A DNA stretch of 64,000 bases. Origin: Lingula anatina. Lineage: Eukaryota > Brachiopoda > Lingulata > Lingulida > Lingulidae. Positions 1 to 12,600 of the stretch are shown piece by piece (the stretch's first letter is position 1; each line of letters opens with the position of its first letter). The stretch covers positions 132,258 through 196,257 of the forward strand of contig NW_019775858.1 of assembly GCF_001039355.2 (NCBI RefSeq), read 5' to 3'. A program made the translations under genes and the position numbers. The notes under the pieces were generated by a model. That model was not told where the DNA came from and did no database searches. It saw only the letters and a list, made by a program, of their open reading frames with translations.

Positions 1-75
1 GCTAAGCTGATAGTAATCTAGTGAGACTCCCCACAGGGATAGATCGTTCTAAAATCTGTGGGAATGGGGTCTAAG
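1..75. mobile_element. MITE family A, right-end fragment
   Basis: The end of a short inverted-repeat element, cut by the window edge. It shares the core GTGAGACTCCCC and the terminal run TGTGGGAATGGGG with copies near 34.5 kb and 12.7 kb. No coding capacity is seen. Confidence 0.6.
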
Positions 76-596
76 TGTGTGCAAACATTTATGGGTTGAT
101 ACAAGCTAAGTAACTTTTAAAGTGTATGCAGTACATTTCTACTTTTTATCACTGGCCCCAAGAAGGGGGGGGGGGTAGCAAAAAACTTCCCAAAAAATTT
201 CCCCAAATTTCTCAAAAATCTGACATGCTGATTAAAAACCTAAATCCTTGTTCTTCTGTGTGGCTTATCATTTGAGCTCAGAAATAGTAAAATAGTAAAA
301 TAGTAAAAGTAAAAACCACAAGTAACAGTTTTTAACAACTTAACTGGTTACTTTTTATAACCTGTTTTATGAATGGATTGGGTTACATGAACACAGTGCA
401 TGATTAGTTATCAGTGTTATCAACACACAATTGTTTGGTGATTCATTGCAGCATGGGGTGTTATCTACAGAAGCCGTGTGGTTTCATGTTTAAAAAAAAT
501 TATGATCTTGAAATTTCAACATAGCTATCTTGAAATTTCATGATAAGATTTTTTTATCCAAATTTCAAAATACTGTCTCAAAATTTCGAGATAGCT

Positions 597-1405
597 AATA
601 ATAATAATAATAATAATAATATTTATTTCTTAAAACCGCACTACACTAGCGTCTCAGTGCTGTTTACAGGTAAAATTATCAGGATTACAACTAATTATAC
701 ATATAATAAAAGCTAAGGTAAAAAACAATTAAAATAATTAAAGCTGGTTAAAATAGTAATGGTCTGAACAATAAAACTTTTTTCCTGATAAAATGAGAAA
801 ATATTAATTAAAATACTGTGCAAATAAGAATGTTTTAAAATCTTTTTTAAAAACCTCAACACTGTCAATAGTCTGAATGTGTGAGGGTAATTGATTCCAA
901 AAAATTGGTGCTGAAATTGAAAATGCCCTGTGGCCGTAGGTTTTGGTGGTTTTTTTATTATCATTTCTGATAAAACAAGGAGTGGAGGTGGATCTGGTAG
1001 ACCTGGTGAGACTGGGTGTACTTGGATGTAGCATCGATGTTAAAATATGAGGGGCATTCACCTCTGGTGAATTTAAAAACAAACAACAGTAATTTAAAAA
1101 CAATTCTCTGTCAAACAGGAAGCCAATGTAGTTCGAATAAAATGGGTGAAATGTTTGATCTGAGAGGGATTTTGGTCAGTAGTCATGCTGCAGCAGTTTG
1201 GACAGATTGCAATTTGATAGGTAGGAAGACCATACAGTAGACTGTGTCCGTAGTCAAGATGTGAAGTTATAAAGGCATGGACAAGCCTCTCCATTTGGTT
1301 TTTATCAAGGACGTGGGATAGTTTGGAAATTTTTTTAAGACCATAGAAAGCGGCTTTACATTTTCTACTGATGTCGGCAGCCATATCTCACCTATTATCA
1401 AAAAT
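597..1405 (-). mobile_element. LINE 3' fragment, 5'-truncated copy
   Basis: Nearly the same sequence recurs at 3960-4800. It holds the C-terminal part of a non-LTR reverse transcriptase frame, broken by frameshifts and stops, followed on the minus strand by a 3' tail of (ATT)n at 597-620. Homology to the longer copy stops abruptly at about 1405, as expected for 5' truncation during target-primed reverse transcription. Confidence 0.8.
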
Positions 1406-3957
1406 GAATCACATGCCGAGATAGGCTTGTCTGTCTGGTGCATTAGTCGAGACAGGGCAAAACAATAGTAGGAAGGGACTGAGATCTGCCATTTGAGAGC
1501 CATGTTTTATGGGGGTTCACAAAATCAAGCAACTAATGCTGCCTAGGGGTGTTGGTATGTGACAAGTGACAAGACACTCATGAATATTTAGCAGGTTATG
1601 TAATTTCCGGTAACTACGGAAGTCACGCGGTGAATTTGACCTTGTACCGGTATTATATGTGTAGTATTCATTCACTGTGTGTGCAGAGATGAAGAGGCAC
1701 GTGTGTGGTGTGAGGTTGTGTGCTCTAGGCTTTGTCCGAAGTTGTCTGTCAGGGTTAGTATTTACTTATAATGTATCATTTTCAGAGTTATTCATTATAA
1801 AAGATAACATTATATAAGAGAATACAAGCGCTATCTTGTTGTGACAGCATAAGTACTAGTAGTTGTCTTATGATACCGATATTTGTCTCGCGTTCAGTTT
1901 TAGTATGTATTTAGCTTTGTGAAATAGGCCTTATTAAAATATACTCTTTGTACTTTTTCAGGGGCCTTATATATGCCGTCTTCTTACATATGCCTTCTTT
2001 TTATATACTTTATTAGGCCGTTAAATGACTTTATTTGCCACAATTGAACTAATTAACTTTTTGGAAAACTAATCAACTTTGTTGCCATGCTAGAAAAATA
2101 TAAAAATATAAAAACACTCTGTTACAGGTATTTGATATTTATAGACGAGTGTGCATGGCTGCCTGTATTAGCTTACAGTATGTATACAGATGTAATGTAC
2201 GTAGGGGTCACATTTTATATACTCAAATGAATTAAGCTAAAATGCCGATTTGAAATTTTACACACATACTGGTAACTAACACATCTGAGTATGAATAAAC
2301 CTTTTCAAATTTTTTATCTTTCTTACTTAGATCAAAAGTAATTCAAGGTTAAGCGACACCATGTCTTTCATCTATGAAATGCATGTTTGTAAAATATAAA
2401 TTGATAATTGTGCACATGCATTTTCCTAAGACTACGAAGCAGAGCTTTGACCTCCAAACTTTGTCTGAATTGAGGACAACAGACAGCAGTGAATGACTCA
2501 ATCTTTTCAATATGGAAATAATTATCAACTGTCAGTTATCATTAAACATATATCTTTCTGTAGCGCTTGTAGTGCTTTTAGTGTGTAGAATATAGACTTA
2601 CTGTATTAGGTAGCCTGCTTTTCAGTTTTGTTACTACATGTACCTGTACTTCTCAATAGGAATGTTTCAATTAAAATAATATATGACTTCAAAAAGTAGG
2701 AGTATCTGAGAAATGCAGTTTACCCTGTTGAAATTGTTGAATAATATAATCAATTTTTATTGTAGTTCATGTGTAGTGTATGATATGAGAAGTTCTAGGA
2801 CGTGACAGTGTGAAAGTACAAAGTACACTTAGCGCACCCATCTTTCCAAGAAATTAGACAGGGCAGTTTTCCTCTCCTTTTATGGATACTTATACATGTA
2901 CAGGATGTACATACTAGTACTGTATACTCTTCATTGAATACATTTACAACCAATTGCAAGTATTCACAACTATTTGGAAGGTAGGGAATAACTTTTGCAT
3001 CATGCGTGATTGGCCTTATTTTTCGGATGATGCGTTATTTGAGCCCAATTTTCTACGTGAAATGTGATTCAGGAACTTCTTTGTTTTGCGTTATTGGCAT
3101 AAATTCATCAACGTGATTTGCGATTTACTCTTCCAAATCTACGTGATTAATGAAAACATTTAGTTAGTTTTATAGGAATTTGTTCTAAAAATGTCCCAAA
3201 CTTTGCATCATGATTATAAGGCGATCTCACTGGAGATAAATTTAACAAACTCATTAAACAAGGAAGGTAGAAAAGTGGAAATGTGAGTACTCTGAAGTAT
3301 CAAATAAGCATAACAGTACGTTAATTAATTTTTCAAATTTCTTTCTGCCGGTGTGCTCCATTTCCACCCAGTACGCTTATAAATTTTTCAAAAATCTTCC
3401 ATCTCGGTATGTTTATTAAATACTTATATACAAGTCAAGTTTTTTATTTTCTTAAATTGAAGTATAATGAGAAAAAAATACCGATGCACCAATCGAGATC
3501 TCAACTCATAGCTACTGTTCGACATACAGCACTGGAAAGTAGGTCAAGTTAAAGTCGCTCTCTGAACACAACTGTACATGCGTCGTCTGATTTCAGTTCC
3601 TATAAAAAGACGTGCTTTCCCTTCAACAGTGACAACTATCCATGTATATCGATCGAATGATGTCATGTCGCAAGGTGATAGGATCATATTTATAGCTAAC
3701 GAGGTCCTTTCAAGTGCAGCAAAGAAGTTTTGTCTGTTTTCAAACGTCAATTATTTCATGCTGATTTATGATTTAAACAATGTTTAATCACACTTCTATG
3801 TAAGATAAACCCTCAGGAGTTTACAGGTATGCAAAATGAACCTTATATCTGAGAATAAATTTACTTTGAATAATGTCTCCTAACAGTGTATGGCTATCAG
3901 AGGCGGCTTAGGTGCGATATATCTGGGTCTTTGAACCTTGATTATGAAATTTAACTC

Positions 3958-3959
<2 letters not shown>
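1406..3959. other. Intergenic, no gene seen
   Basis: AT-rich sequence with many stops in all frames. Short open frames around 3544-3787 on both strands overlap one another and show no recognisable domain. A loosely repeated ACGTGATTTGCG-type motif occurs around 2990-3150. I see nothing else to support. Confidence 0.5.

Positions 3960-4004
<45 letters not shown>
3960..4004. repeat. (AAT)n microsatellite, LINE tail
   Basis: An uninterrupted trinucleotide run at the 3' end of the minus-strand LINE copy. The same unit ends the other copy at 597-620, so it is most likely the element's own tail. Confidence 0.85.
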
Positions 4005-4184
4005 TTTATTTCTTAAAACCGCACTACACTACCGTCTCAGTGCTGTTTACAGATAAAATTATTATTACAACTAATTATATAGATAATAAAAGCTAAGGTA
4101 AAAAACAATTAAAATAATTAAAGCTGGTTAAAATAGTAATGGTCTGAACAATAAAACTTTTTTTTCTGATAAAATGAGAAAATA

Positions 4185-5402
4185 TTAATTAAAATACTGT
4201 TCAAATAAGAATGTTTTTAAGTCTTTTTTAAAAACCTCAACACTATCAATAGTCCGAATGTGTGAGGGCAGTTGATTCCATAAAATGGGAGCTGAAATTG
4301 AAAATGCCCTGTGGCCGTAGGTTTCGGTTGTTTTTTTATTATCATTTCTGATAAAACAAAGAGTAGAGGTGGATCTGGTAGACCTGGTGAGACTGGGTGT
4401 ACTTGGATGTAGCATCGAGTTAAAACATGAGGGGTATTCACCTCTGGTGAATTTAAAAACAAACAACAGTAATTTAAAAACAATTCTCTGTCGTACAGGA
4501 AGCCAATGTAGTTCGAATAAAATGGGTGAAATGTTTGATCTGAGAGGGGTTTTGGTCAGTAGTCGTGCTGCAGCATTTTGGACAGATTGCAATTTTTCAA
4601 TTTGGTAGGTAGGAAGACCATACAGTAGACTGTTTCCGTAGTCAAGATGTGAAGTTATAAAGGCATGAACAAGCCTCTCCATTTGACTTTTATCAAGGAT
4701 GTGGGATAGTTTGGAAATTTTTTTAAGACCATAGAAAGCTGCTTTGCATTTTTTACTGATGTCAGCAGCCATATCGCACCTATTATCAAAAATTACTCCA
4801 AGGTTTTTAACCTCATCTTTTACCGAAACTGTACTGTTTCCAATTTCTAATAGTTCTAGTTTTTCCGCATCCTTAGAAAAACGAGAAGTAAAGTGAACTA
4901 CTTCTGTTTTGCCATCATTGAAAACAAGTGAATTGGCATTAAGCCATTGACTCAACTGAATAACACATTTCTGGATAGGTGGTATTACATCTGATGGCCT
5001 GTCGCAAACAATATAAATTTGTGAGTCATCTGCATAGAGCATTAGGTTAAAACCGTACTTAGAGACAATGTCCTCAATTGGTGACATGTAAAGAGTGAAC
5101 AGGATGGGCCCGAGTACAGAGCCTTGTGGTACACCACAAGTTAGTGGTGTTGACGGTGATTTGTGAGTGCCTATTGAGACTGATTGTTCACGCTCAGTCA
5201 GGTATGATTTGAACCATGCCAATGCAATACCATCTATACCGAAACGATTTTTCAGTCTGTTGAACAAAATTTCGTGGTTTATTGTGTCAAAGGCTGCAGA
5301 CAAATCAAGTAATAATAAGACCACTTGTTTCTGATCATTAAGTGCCAGAAGAATATCATTGTGCACCTTGAGCAGTGCCGTTTCAGTGCTATGATGTGCT
5401 CT
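4185..5402 (-). pseudogene. LINE reverse transcriptase fragment
   Basis: An open frame of about 400 codons with the standard reverse-transcriptase blocks: [16 protein letters not shown] (motif A), [17 protein letters not shown] (motif B) and [11 protein letters not shown] (the catalytic YADD of motif C). A thumb-like region and the C-terminal tail with FWNQLP-type motifs, typical of CR1/Jockey-like elements, follow. The frame is closed upstream by a TAA at 5403-5405 where related elements read [18 protein letters not shown]; a single T-to-A change of the Tyr codon would explain it. No endonuclease domain is present. This is a dead 5'-truncated copy, not a host gene. Its role in an intact element is target-primed reverse transcription. 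Confidence 0.85.
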
Positions 5403-5430
5403 TTATGCCGATTGAACCGTAGATGCTGTT

Positions 5431-6587
5431 CACTCGAATGTATATTTTCATCATAAGGGGGTGACAAAAATGACATTTTGATATATTATTCAGGACGTAT
5501 GGCAAATATTTTTTTTTAAAATAAATTAGATATCCTGTTTTCAAGATAAATAAATGATAATACTGAGTAAATTTTACCTTGTGAAAGTTTTTTTACAATG
5601 ATAAATAGCTTTTTTCTTTCTCTTCTTCTTCTTTATTTATTTATTTATTTATTTATTTTATTTATTTTTTTTTTTTTGGGGGGGGGGTGCTCAGACTAGG
5701 GGGCGGTTCGAGGTTTTTTCCGGGCAGTTCTTTTATTCCATCCAGTACTTTTATTAAATTTCGAGATTTTTTCCACCCAGTACTTTTATTCCATCAGTAC
5801 TTATTAATTCGCTACTTCAGAGTACTTTGCTAGTTTCTGGTTCAATTTGTAAATCATTGCCTAGGTCTCTGTCACGGGAATCCTGACCAATGAGAATGGC
5901 TGAATATCTCTAAGCAGACGATTCCTGTCATTCAACACACAAAATAAATCATTCTGGTATTAATTCTTTGCATTTCTGCAAGAACAGCAATCTTGATGAA
6001 TGTCGGTAGCTTTCAATTCCTTGTGATTGGTGATTGACCTGAATATATCTGTTTTAATTCTTTGTGATTGGTGATTAATGGGAGGTATTCCATACCCTCT
6101 ATTTGGGGCCTTGTAAACCTAAGTATGTACGAGAATGTTACTACTAGTACATGTATCATTACGACATCACTCATGTATCACTCATCATATTGGACTAGTG
6201 TATTATTTAAGATTGAAATACATGTATAAATGCATATAAAAGAGAGTGTTCATAGTTAGAATACCCCAGTATGATCGCTTTGTGGGCACTGTGTAAAACA
6301 TTGGGCTCTTTGTTCTCTGTGCTTGCACCCTGATATTTATCAGCAACGACAAGCTCGGTTTTTGGTTAAGTGTTTGGCAAACTGCGGTTAACCTCATTTC
6401 TGGAGAGATAACTAATTAGTGATTAATCAATTTCTGTACCCATTGATCCCCTTGTTTCCCTGTCGCTCTCTTTCTCTCTAATCTTTAACCACACTTAGTT
6501 GATTGAAGATTGAACCTAGAATTTATAGCACCAATTTTGTGTATTTGTTGTGATAAATCTTTCTTTTAATTTGTAACTTATTATTAG
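5431..6587. other. Intergenic/upstream region with low-complexity DNA
   Basis: Contains a (TTTA)n run and a G run near 5634-5688, a partly duplicated block built on CCAGTACTTTTATT at about 5700-5810, and a duplicated TTGTGATTGGTGATT motif near 6020-6080. A probable 3' splice site (pyrimidine tract, then TTATTAG) at 6587 begins the first coding exon of the sacsin-like gene, so a 5' UTR exon should lie upstream. It was not located. Confidence 0.45.
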
Positions 6588-6607
6588 CTGGACCTTGGAC
6601 TGAGAAA

Positions 6608-9600
6608 ATGGCTGACGAGGTGGAGTCTGATGATGAGTTTGATGTCATTGTGCCCTCTTTGATCAAGCAATTTCAAAATATCCTACGCAGATATCCCGAT
6701 AATGGACAAATTCTAAAGGTGAGCTATTGACTGATAGGAGTATATATTTCTACAAGTTCAACACAGTAATATTTATGAAAAAAATGAATACTACAGTCCA
6801 TGCCAGAAAATTTTTGATCTGTATTACCTGTAGTACAAGTACTTTAAAACACCAGGGTCTAAGGATTTATCAGCAGCCCCCCCCCCCCCCCCCCCCATAA
6901 AAAAATAAAAAATAAAAAAGGTCACCTTTAACTGAACAAATTGACAAAATGTTCCTAATATGTGTATATATGCAAGCTTCATATGGTGTTGCCACTAATG
7001 ACCCATGGGAATCTAGGAAGGTCAAACCTTGGTCCACTTTTTATTTAAGGAAATAATTCAGAATGCTGAGGATGCTGGGGCCACAGTGGTGAAGTTTCTG
7101 TATGATGACTGCTGCCATCTGGTGGATGGTGATGACACTGGGGGATTTAGCCATCCTGGTCTCAAGGAATTTCAGGTATAAAGATGGAGTGTTTTTTTAA
7201 TCATATTTTTATTCTACAATTGTAACTTATCTTCGTAATGTGAAAGTTGAGTGCATGCCCAGACTATATACAAAAGGCCAAAAAAATCTGTCAGTCATTC
7301 GTTCTGACCGGCTTGAAAATTCTGTCAGACCGAAACAAAATCTGTCAGACCGAAGTAAAATAACAGAAATACGACAAATTATTTATGTTTATAGGTGTAT
7401 TTTTTATCATTTTTATATATTGTGAAAAAATAAGATAAAAAAGAAAAAAAAATTAGACAAAAATTATTTGCATAACAAGTTGTTTTTTATCTAATGAAAA
7501 AGGCGTTGTAAAATGACTAAAAATAATACAAGTATGAAGAATGTGTAGCCAGTATTATCAAACATATGTCCATAAAAACTCTGTTAATCTGATAACCATT
7601 TCACCCGTTGTTTTTGGCAATAACATGCATTGTGAAACAACAAAGTAAGGCGGTCTCTTTCATCAAATTGAAGGTTTGGTAGGGACTGTTCAGCCTGAGT
7701 CTAAATTCCTTCTTCATTGTATTTCTTTTTGATAAAAAGAAACTCAAACTGTGAGCCTTCATCAAGTTCACGTGTACTTTCTCCAATTGTGGTCACGAAC
7801 GGTAGGCCTACACGTACATACGTGTTCCATAATTTTCAGAATCCGTAATAAGGCTGTAAGATTTATGTTGCTGTTGATCATAATGATACGGTAATATGCC
7901 AAACAATTTGACCAAGATTAATTAATTAATTTCATGGAAATGTCGTTTTGGTCAAATTGATTAAAATATGGCAATGGAAACCTTTGGTATTGTCGGATTG
8001 TTAGTGGCATCTGCCAAAACGTCCATCTTACCAGAAGTATTGCATTTTACCAGAAGTGTTAGGCAAGATAAGCTGCAATTTTCACCTAACACGCATTTTA
8101 AGCACGTTTTATACTCCATTTGATATCTTATTTTGCTGTGTACAATATGTACAATCTTTAGTTGAGATTCAAATAGATGACATAATTTCTATCTATTTAT
8201 TTCAATCACCTACGATCATTTTCATGACGTACTTCATGTCAAGTCGGACAAGTTTTTCCCCGGAGACAGGTGTTGTAAACAATGCCCGGTCACTGAAACC
8301 GGTAGCTTTAGTGGCCTCAAACCAGTTATGTCCTATTTGAATTTTAATATGTCAACTAAAATCAACCGAATTGAGATATTTTTTACCAGTCTGAGATCAG
8401 GCATAGAGACGTAGATCGATGTACGTATTTCCGAAGAAAATTAAATCGCCCTTATCAAAGAATACCAACTGGTACTCGAACTGAATTCAGTGTAACTTTA
8501 AATTACTTTTAAGTATTTTATTTAAAAATCATGTCATATTAAAACATATTGAGAAAAGGCAATCTATGGAGCCTACCTGTGCCGATATACATACAGGGTA
8601 TCTTGTTGGCACTCTTCCGATTTTCTTACATACTTAGACTCACTGTGCACAATGCACGGTGCATATTAATAACCCCACTGAAACAACCCCAATTAAAATA
8701 AGCATTTAATAGCCATAATTTTCAAAAAACAGATGCTTTTATAATTTTACATTAGAATTGAGCAAGCGTAGAAATGAGAGACTGGTCTTATCTAGTCTAC
8801 TCCAGCATACCTAGCGCAAACCACATGTTAATGAAGACAACCCCATTGTGGTGGAGGGGGTCACGGAATGGAGTTCTTCGCAGATTACGCTAAATAATAT
8901 CAAAGTTCCGTGCATCTAGGGGAAATAAAAAGTGACTCACAGGTAATGTAAATACCAGTGGGACTATGTGTGAAGCTCCGCTTGTCATCGTCAAATAAGT
9001 CACTGTATTTTCTTACAAGGAGATAAGGAAGACGCCATTTTTATTATTGATAAATCAGTTATCCATGTAGGTGAATAGCTAAACGGTCAGATTTTGACAT
9101 CGCATGGTATTTGGCACCAAGAAGTCTAGGTGGCCGATCCTACTGATCTTTTGATTTTTTGTAGGAGATATAGGATCTTGCGGTATTGACTTCAAGAACG
9201 TTTCCCCATCTGCATATATATTTTAATCCAACTTGAAAATACTTCTTATTTTTCCCAAACTTTTTTATTGCTAGCAAACGCTATATATGGTCTATATAAA
9301 GGTGTTTACGACATATCTTACCCACTGTCGATATTTGGTTCCATCCAGGACAGACCTTTTTTTAACTCTTCAAAATGCTCCCCCCCCCCCCCCCCAAGTT
9401 ACGGGCGTGACAAATCAGTCAGCGAGGGAAAGTCTGCTTAATGACCACAAATTATATGTCTATAAGCACTATTATTGTTATCGGGGACAAAGGAAAGGAC
9501 AGGTTTGTCTTGCTTTCAGATTAGATCTTCAATTAAAAGTTTCTTCCTCATTGACAAGAGCTATTGAAAGGACAACAATTAACAAAGGGCCGAGGCATGT

Positions 9601-12600
9601 AGCATCTATTTCAATGGCTTAAAAATTTACCGAGCCTTGCCGACGATGTGGTCGAACAATCAGAACAAGAAAAAAATTCTGTCGCATGATTTTAACGTTT
9701 GGACTAAATGTTTGAGCCCAGAAAAATTAATTTTATAATATAATTTTTCTGGTCAGATTGATTGGACCGGTCGAAATGCTTGGCAAATTGCCGCATTTTC
9801 CTCTCCTACAGATTATACTTCTGCAAAGGCCTACATTCTTTCCAATTTTAGTAAACTTCCGATCAATCCGTTTCTGATACTGAAGAAATAGAGCATGCAC
9901 ACATGTGTTGCGGCCATTTTGTCGTGTTAGGGTATCACGAAAACGAGACTGTCAATTATGTCATCCAGGAATCCCCCAACCTCAGCCAGTCATAAAATAG
10001 TATTTGAGAGTGAAACTGAGGTTAATAAATTATGTATAATTAGCTGGGAACTCCCCGGGATTTTCATCCCGTCTCTCTTTTGAATGAAGTAAAATATATC
10101 GCCCAGAAAAGAAACAACAACGTATTCCTTATATTATCACAATCCCAGTCAGTTTGAAAACTTGCCGGACATAAGGTCCGACGATACAGGATTTTTTATC
10201 GGACCAAGAAGAAATTTGCCAGGCATGTCCGACGGTCTGATGCCTTTCGTAAAGTCTGCATGCCACATGACTAAATTACCAGAATATGAATGACGGGGCT
10301 AGAATAAACTTGGGAAAATTGCCATGATTCTGGTAGCCAAAAGCAGGGCATATGTTTTAACTTGTTTTGAAGCTTGTTTTGGTAAATGCAAAAACTCAAG
10401 TGTCACATCTTCAAGCAACCAATCTAAGAGAACACACTGATTTAAATATATGGTATAGGGCTCTTCCCATATTTGGGATTTCGGGCCATCCAAAATTACA
10501 ATTTGTAATTTCCTCCAAAATTTCAGGGAGTCCCAACTTTTCCAAATGGCATGAGAAGAGGTGGGGGAGAGGGTTAAAAATGATCAATTAAATTAAAAGA
10601 ATATAAAAAGTAAATATAAAAAGTAAAGCAAAAATAAAGGAACTTTGGAGAAAGAAACTAGGCCCATTGTATTGATTTCTGACTTCACATTGATACTTAA
10701 TTTCAACATTTCTTGATGACTCCAACAAGTCCCCTCACTTTCAACACTTCAACACAACACAGTAATAAACCATGGTTGCCAGACATTTTCTGCCTCTTTA
10801 TTTTGGTGTTTGCATTATAAATTAAGTACATGTGTGTGGCATATAAATCTGGCTATTAATTATGGCTATTAATTCTTACTTTTTTGTCTGTTTGTACTTT
10901 AAGAATTGTGTCATTTCAGGGCCCCTCATTATTTGCATACAATAATGCAGCTTTCACCAAAGAAGACTGGAAAGGCATACGTATGATAGATGACAGTATA
11001 AAGGAGGATGATGCTTTGAAAGTGGGGAGGTTTGGCCTGGGTTTCAAGTCTGTTTTTCATATTACAGGTAATGGTTCTGTTACTAAAAAAATACTTACTC
11101 TTTCAAAGTCCAGTTGTTATATGTTTTGAATATCAATCAAATTCTTATTCCTTAACAATGATACTAGTATTGAAAACCTTATCAATTTGGCTTTGTTAGG
11201 GGTTGCTGTGTGTTAAAACTAGATGCTAGGGGAATGTGAACCATCCAATATGAAATATGACACTGCTTTTATAACAAGAAAAAAATGGTTCCTTTTTATG
11301 TACAGACACATCGTATATACATATATGACTGGGTTCCCACAGATTTAGATTGATCAATCTGGATCGACCTAACTCCCTAGGGGTTCACACTAAATTGCTG
11401 TCAGCTTTCAGGAGCAGCACACAAAAGTTAATTACCCCCTTACAGCTTTTAGTAGGCGGGACAGACATTTAAGGTAGCAATTAACAGGGGTAGCTATCTT
11501 CTAAACCGGCCAAGATATACCAATATGTTACATATCAATAAAAAGCTTATTTCAACAACTTTTCATTTCATATCCTTATTTTATTATGTAATTGTTACGT
11601 CATGAGATATTATGCTTAATAGGTGTGCTCAACATGATCTTTACACCTTAAAAACTAGAAGTCCACTACAAATGGACATGTGTACACAGCTTGGCTCGTG
11701 AGCCCTCACTGGGATCAACAAGCATGCGCCTGAATTAAGCGATGTGAGTTAAATTAGCAGAGATATCAAAATAAACCTGTTTTCCAGTTCAACGCAACTC
11801 CCTAGTCTAACTAAAGCCCACGTAAGTTGAAAACAGAGCTGATGTTATGAAATCCCAGACACACATTTTCAGACAAACCTTAGATCTAACGAATGAATGC
11901 CAGCTTTCATCGGTGGAGAGTTCTAATTAATTTTGACACTGGTCTAAATCGTTCTCTTGAAGCCATAAACTGAAGCAGAGAAATCAGCCTTTAAGTGGTC
12001 CCCGGAGATTCCAACATTATATAATCCGTGAGCTGCATTGGCAAGCCGAGAAATTTAGTTATTTATACTGGTTCAGCCCTCTACTCACTCCCTATGTAAC
12101 TGTCACTATGTCTTTCATCCATTTTCAATATTATTATTGAACATTTTCAACCAGAGGCCTCCTCCATGCATTGACAGCAGCCACCATGTTAGTCGTGACG
12201 TCAGTCTTCTTCACCACGTGACACCTAGGGGGAGTGCCTTTGCCCATATACGTCTCATCTATATGTCTGCTTTTTAGAGCTTTAGTAGATTGCCAGAATT
12301 GAGTTCACGGATAAATTCAAAATGAAAAGAATTGTTTGGCAAGTGAAAGCAGGACGTTACTCACAGAATGTGAAAGGCTTAGCAGCAATCTAGTATGGGA
12401 AATATACAGCTGCACAGTGGAGCTGCCAATCAAACACATATATGGACAAGTGTGACCTACTTTAAAACTCAGACATGCTACCACAGGGGTAAATCAGCAA
12501 TTAGGCTAAAATTACAGGTTTATTTGTAAACTTCCATTATTTTAAGATAGGCTGATATGTAGTTGATATTTCATCTTTCTAATACTGACAAATTCAGAAA

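Larger units (their letters stand above)
3960..5430 (-). mobile_element. 5'-truncated non-LTR retrotransposon (CR1/Jockey-like)
   Basis: A LINE copy of about 1.5 kb containing the reverse transcriptase C-terminal half, a 3' UTR and an (ATT)n tail. Homology to expected LINE protein fades upstream of about 5430. No target-site duplication was recognised by eye. The clade call is from motif style only. Confidence 0.8.
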
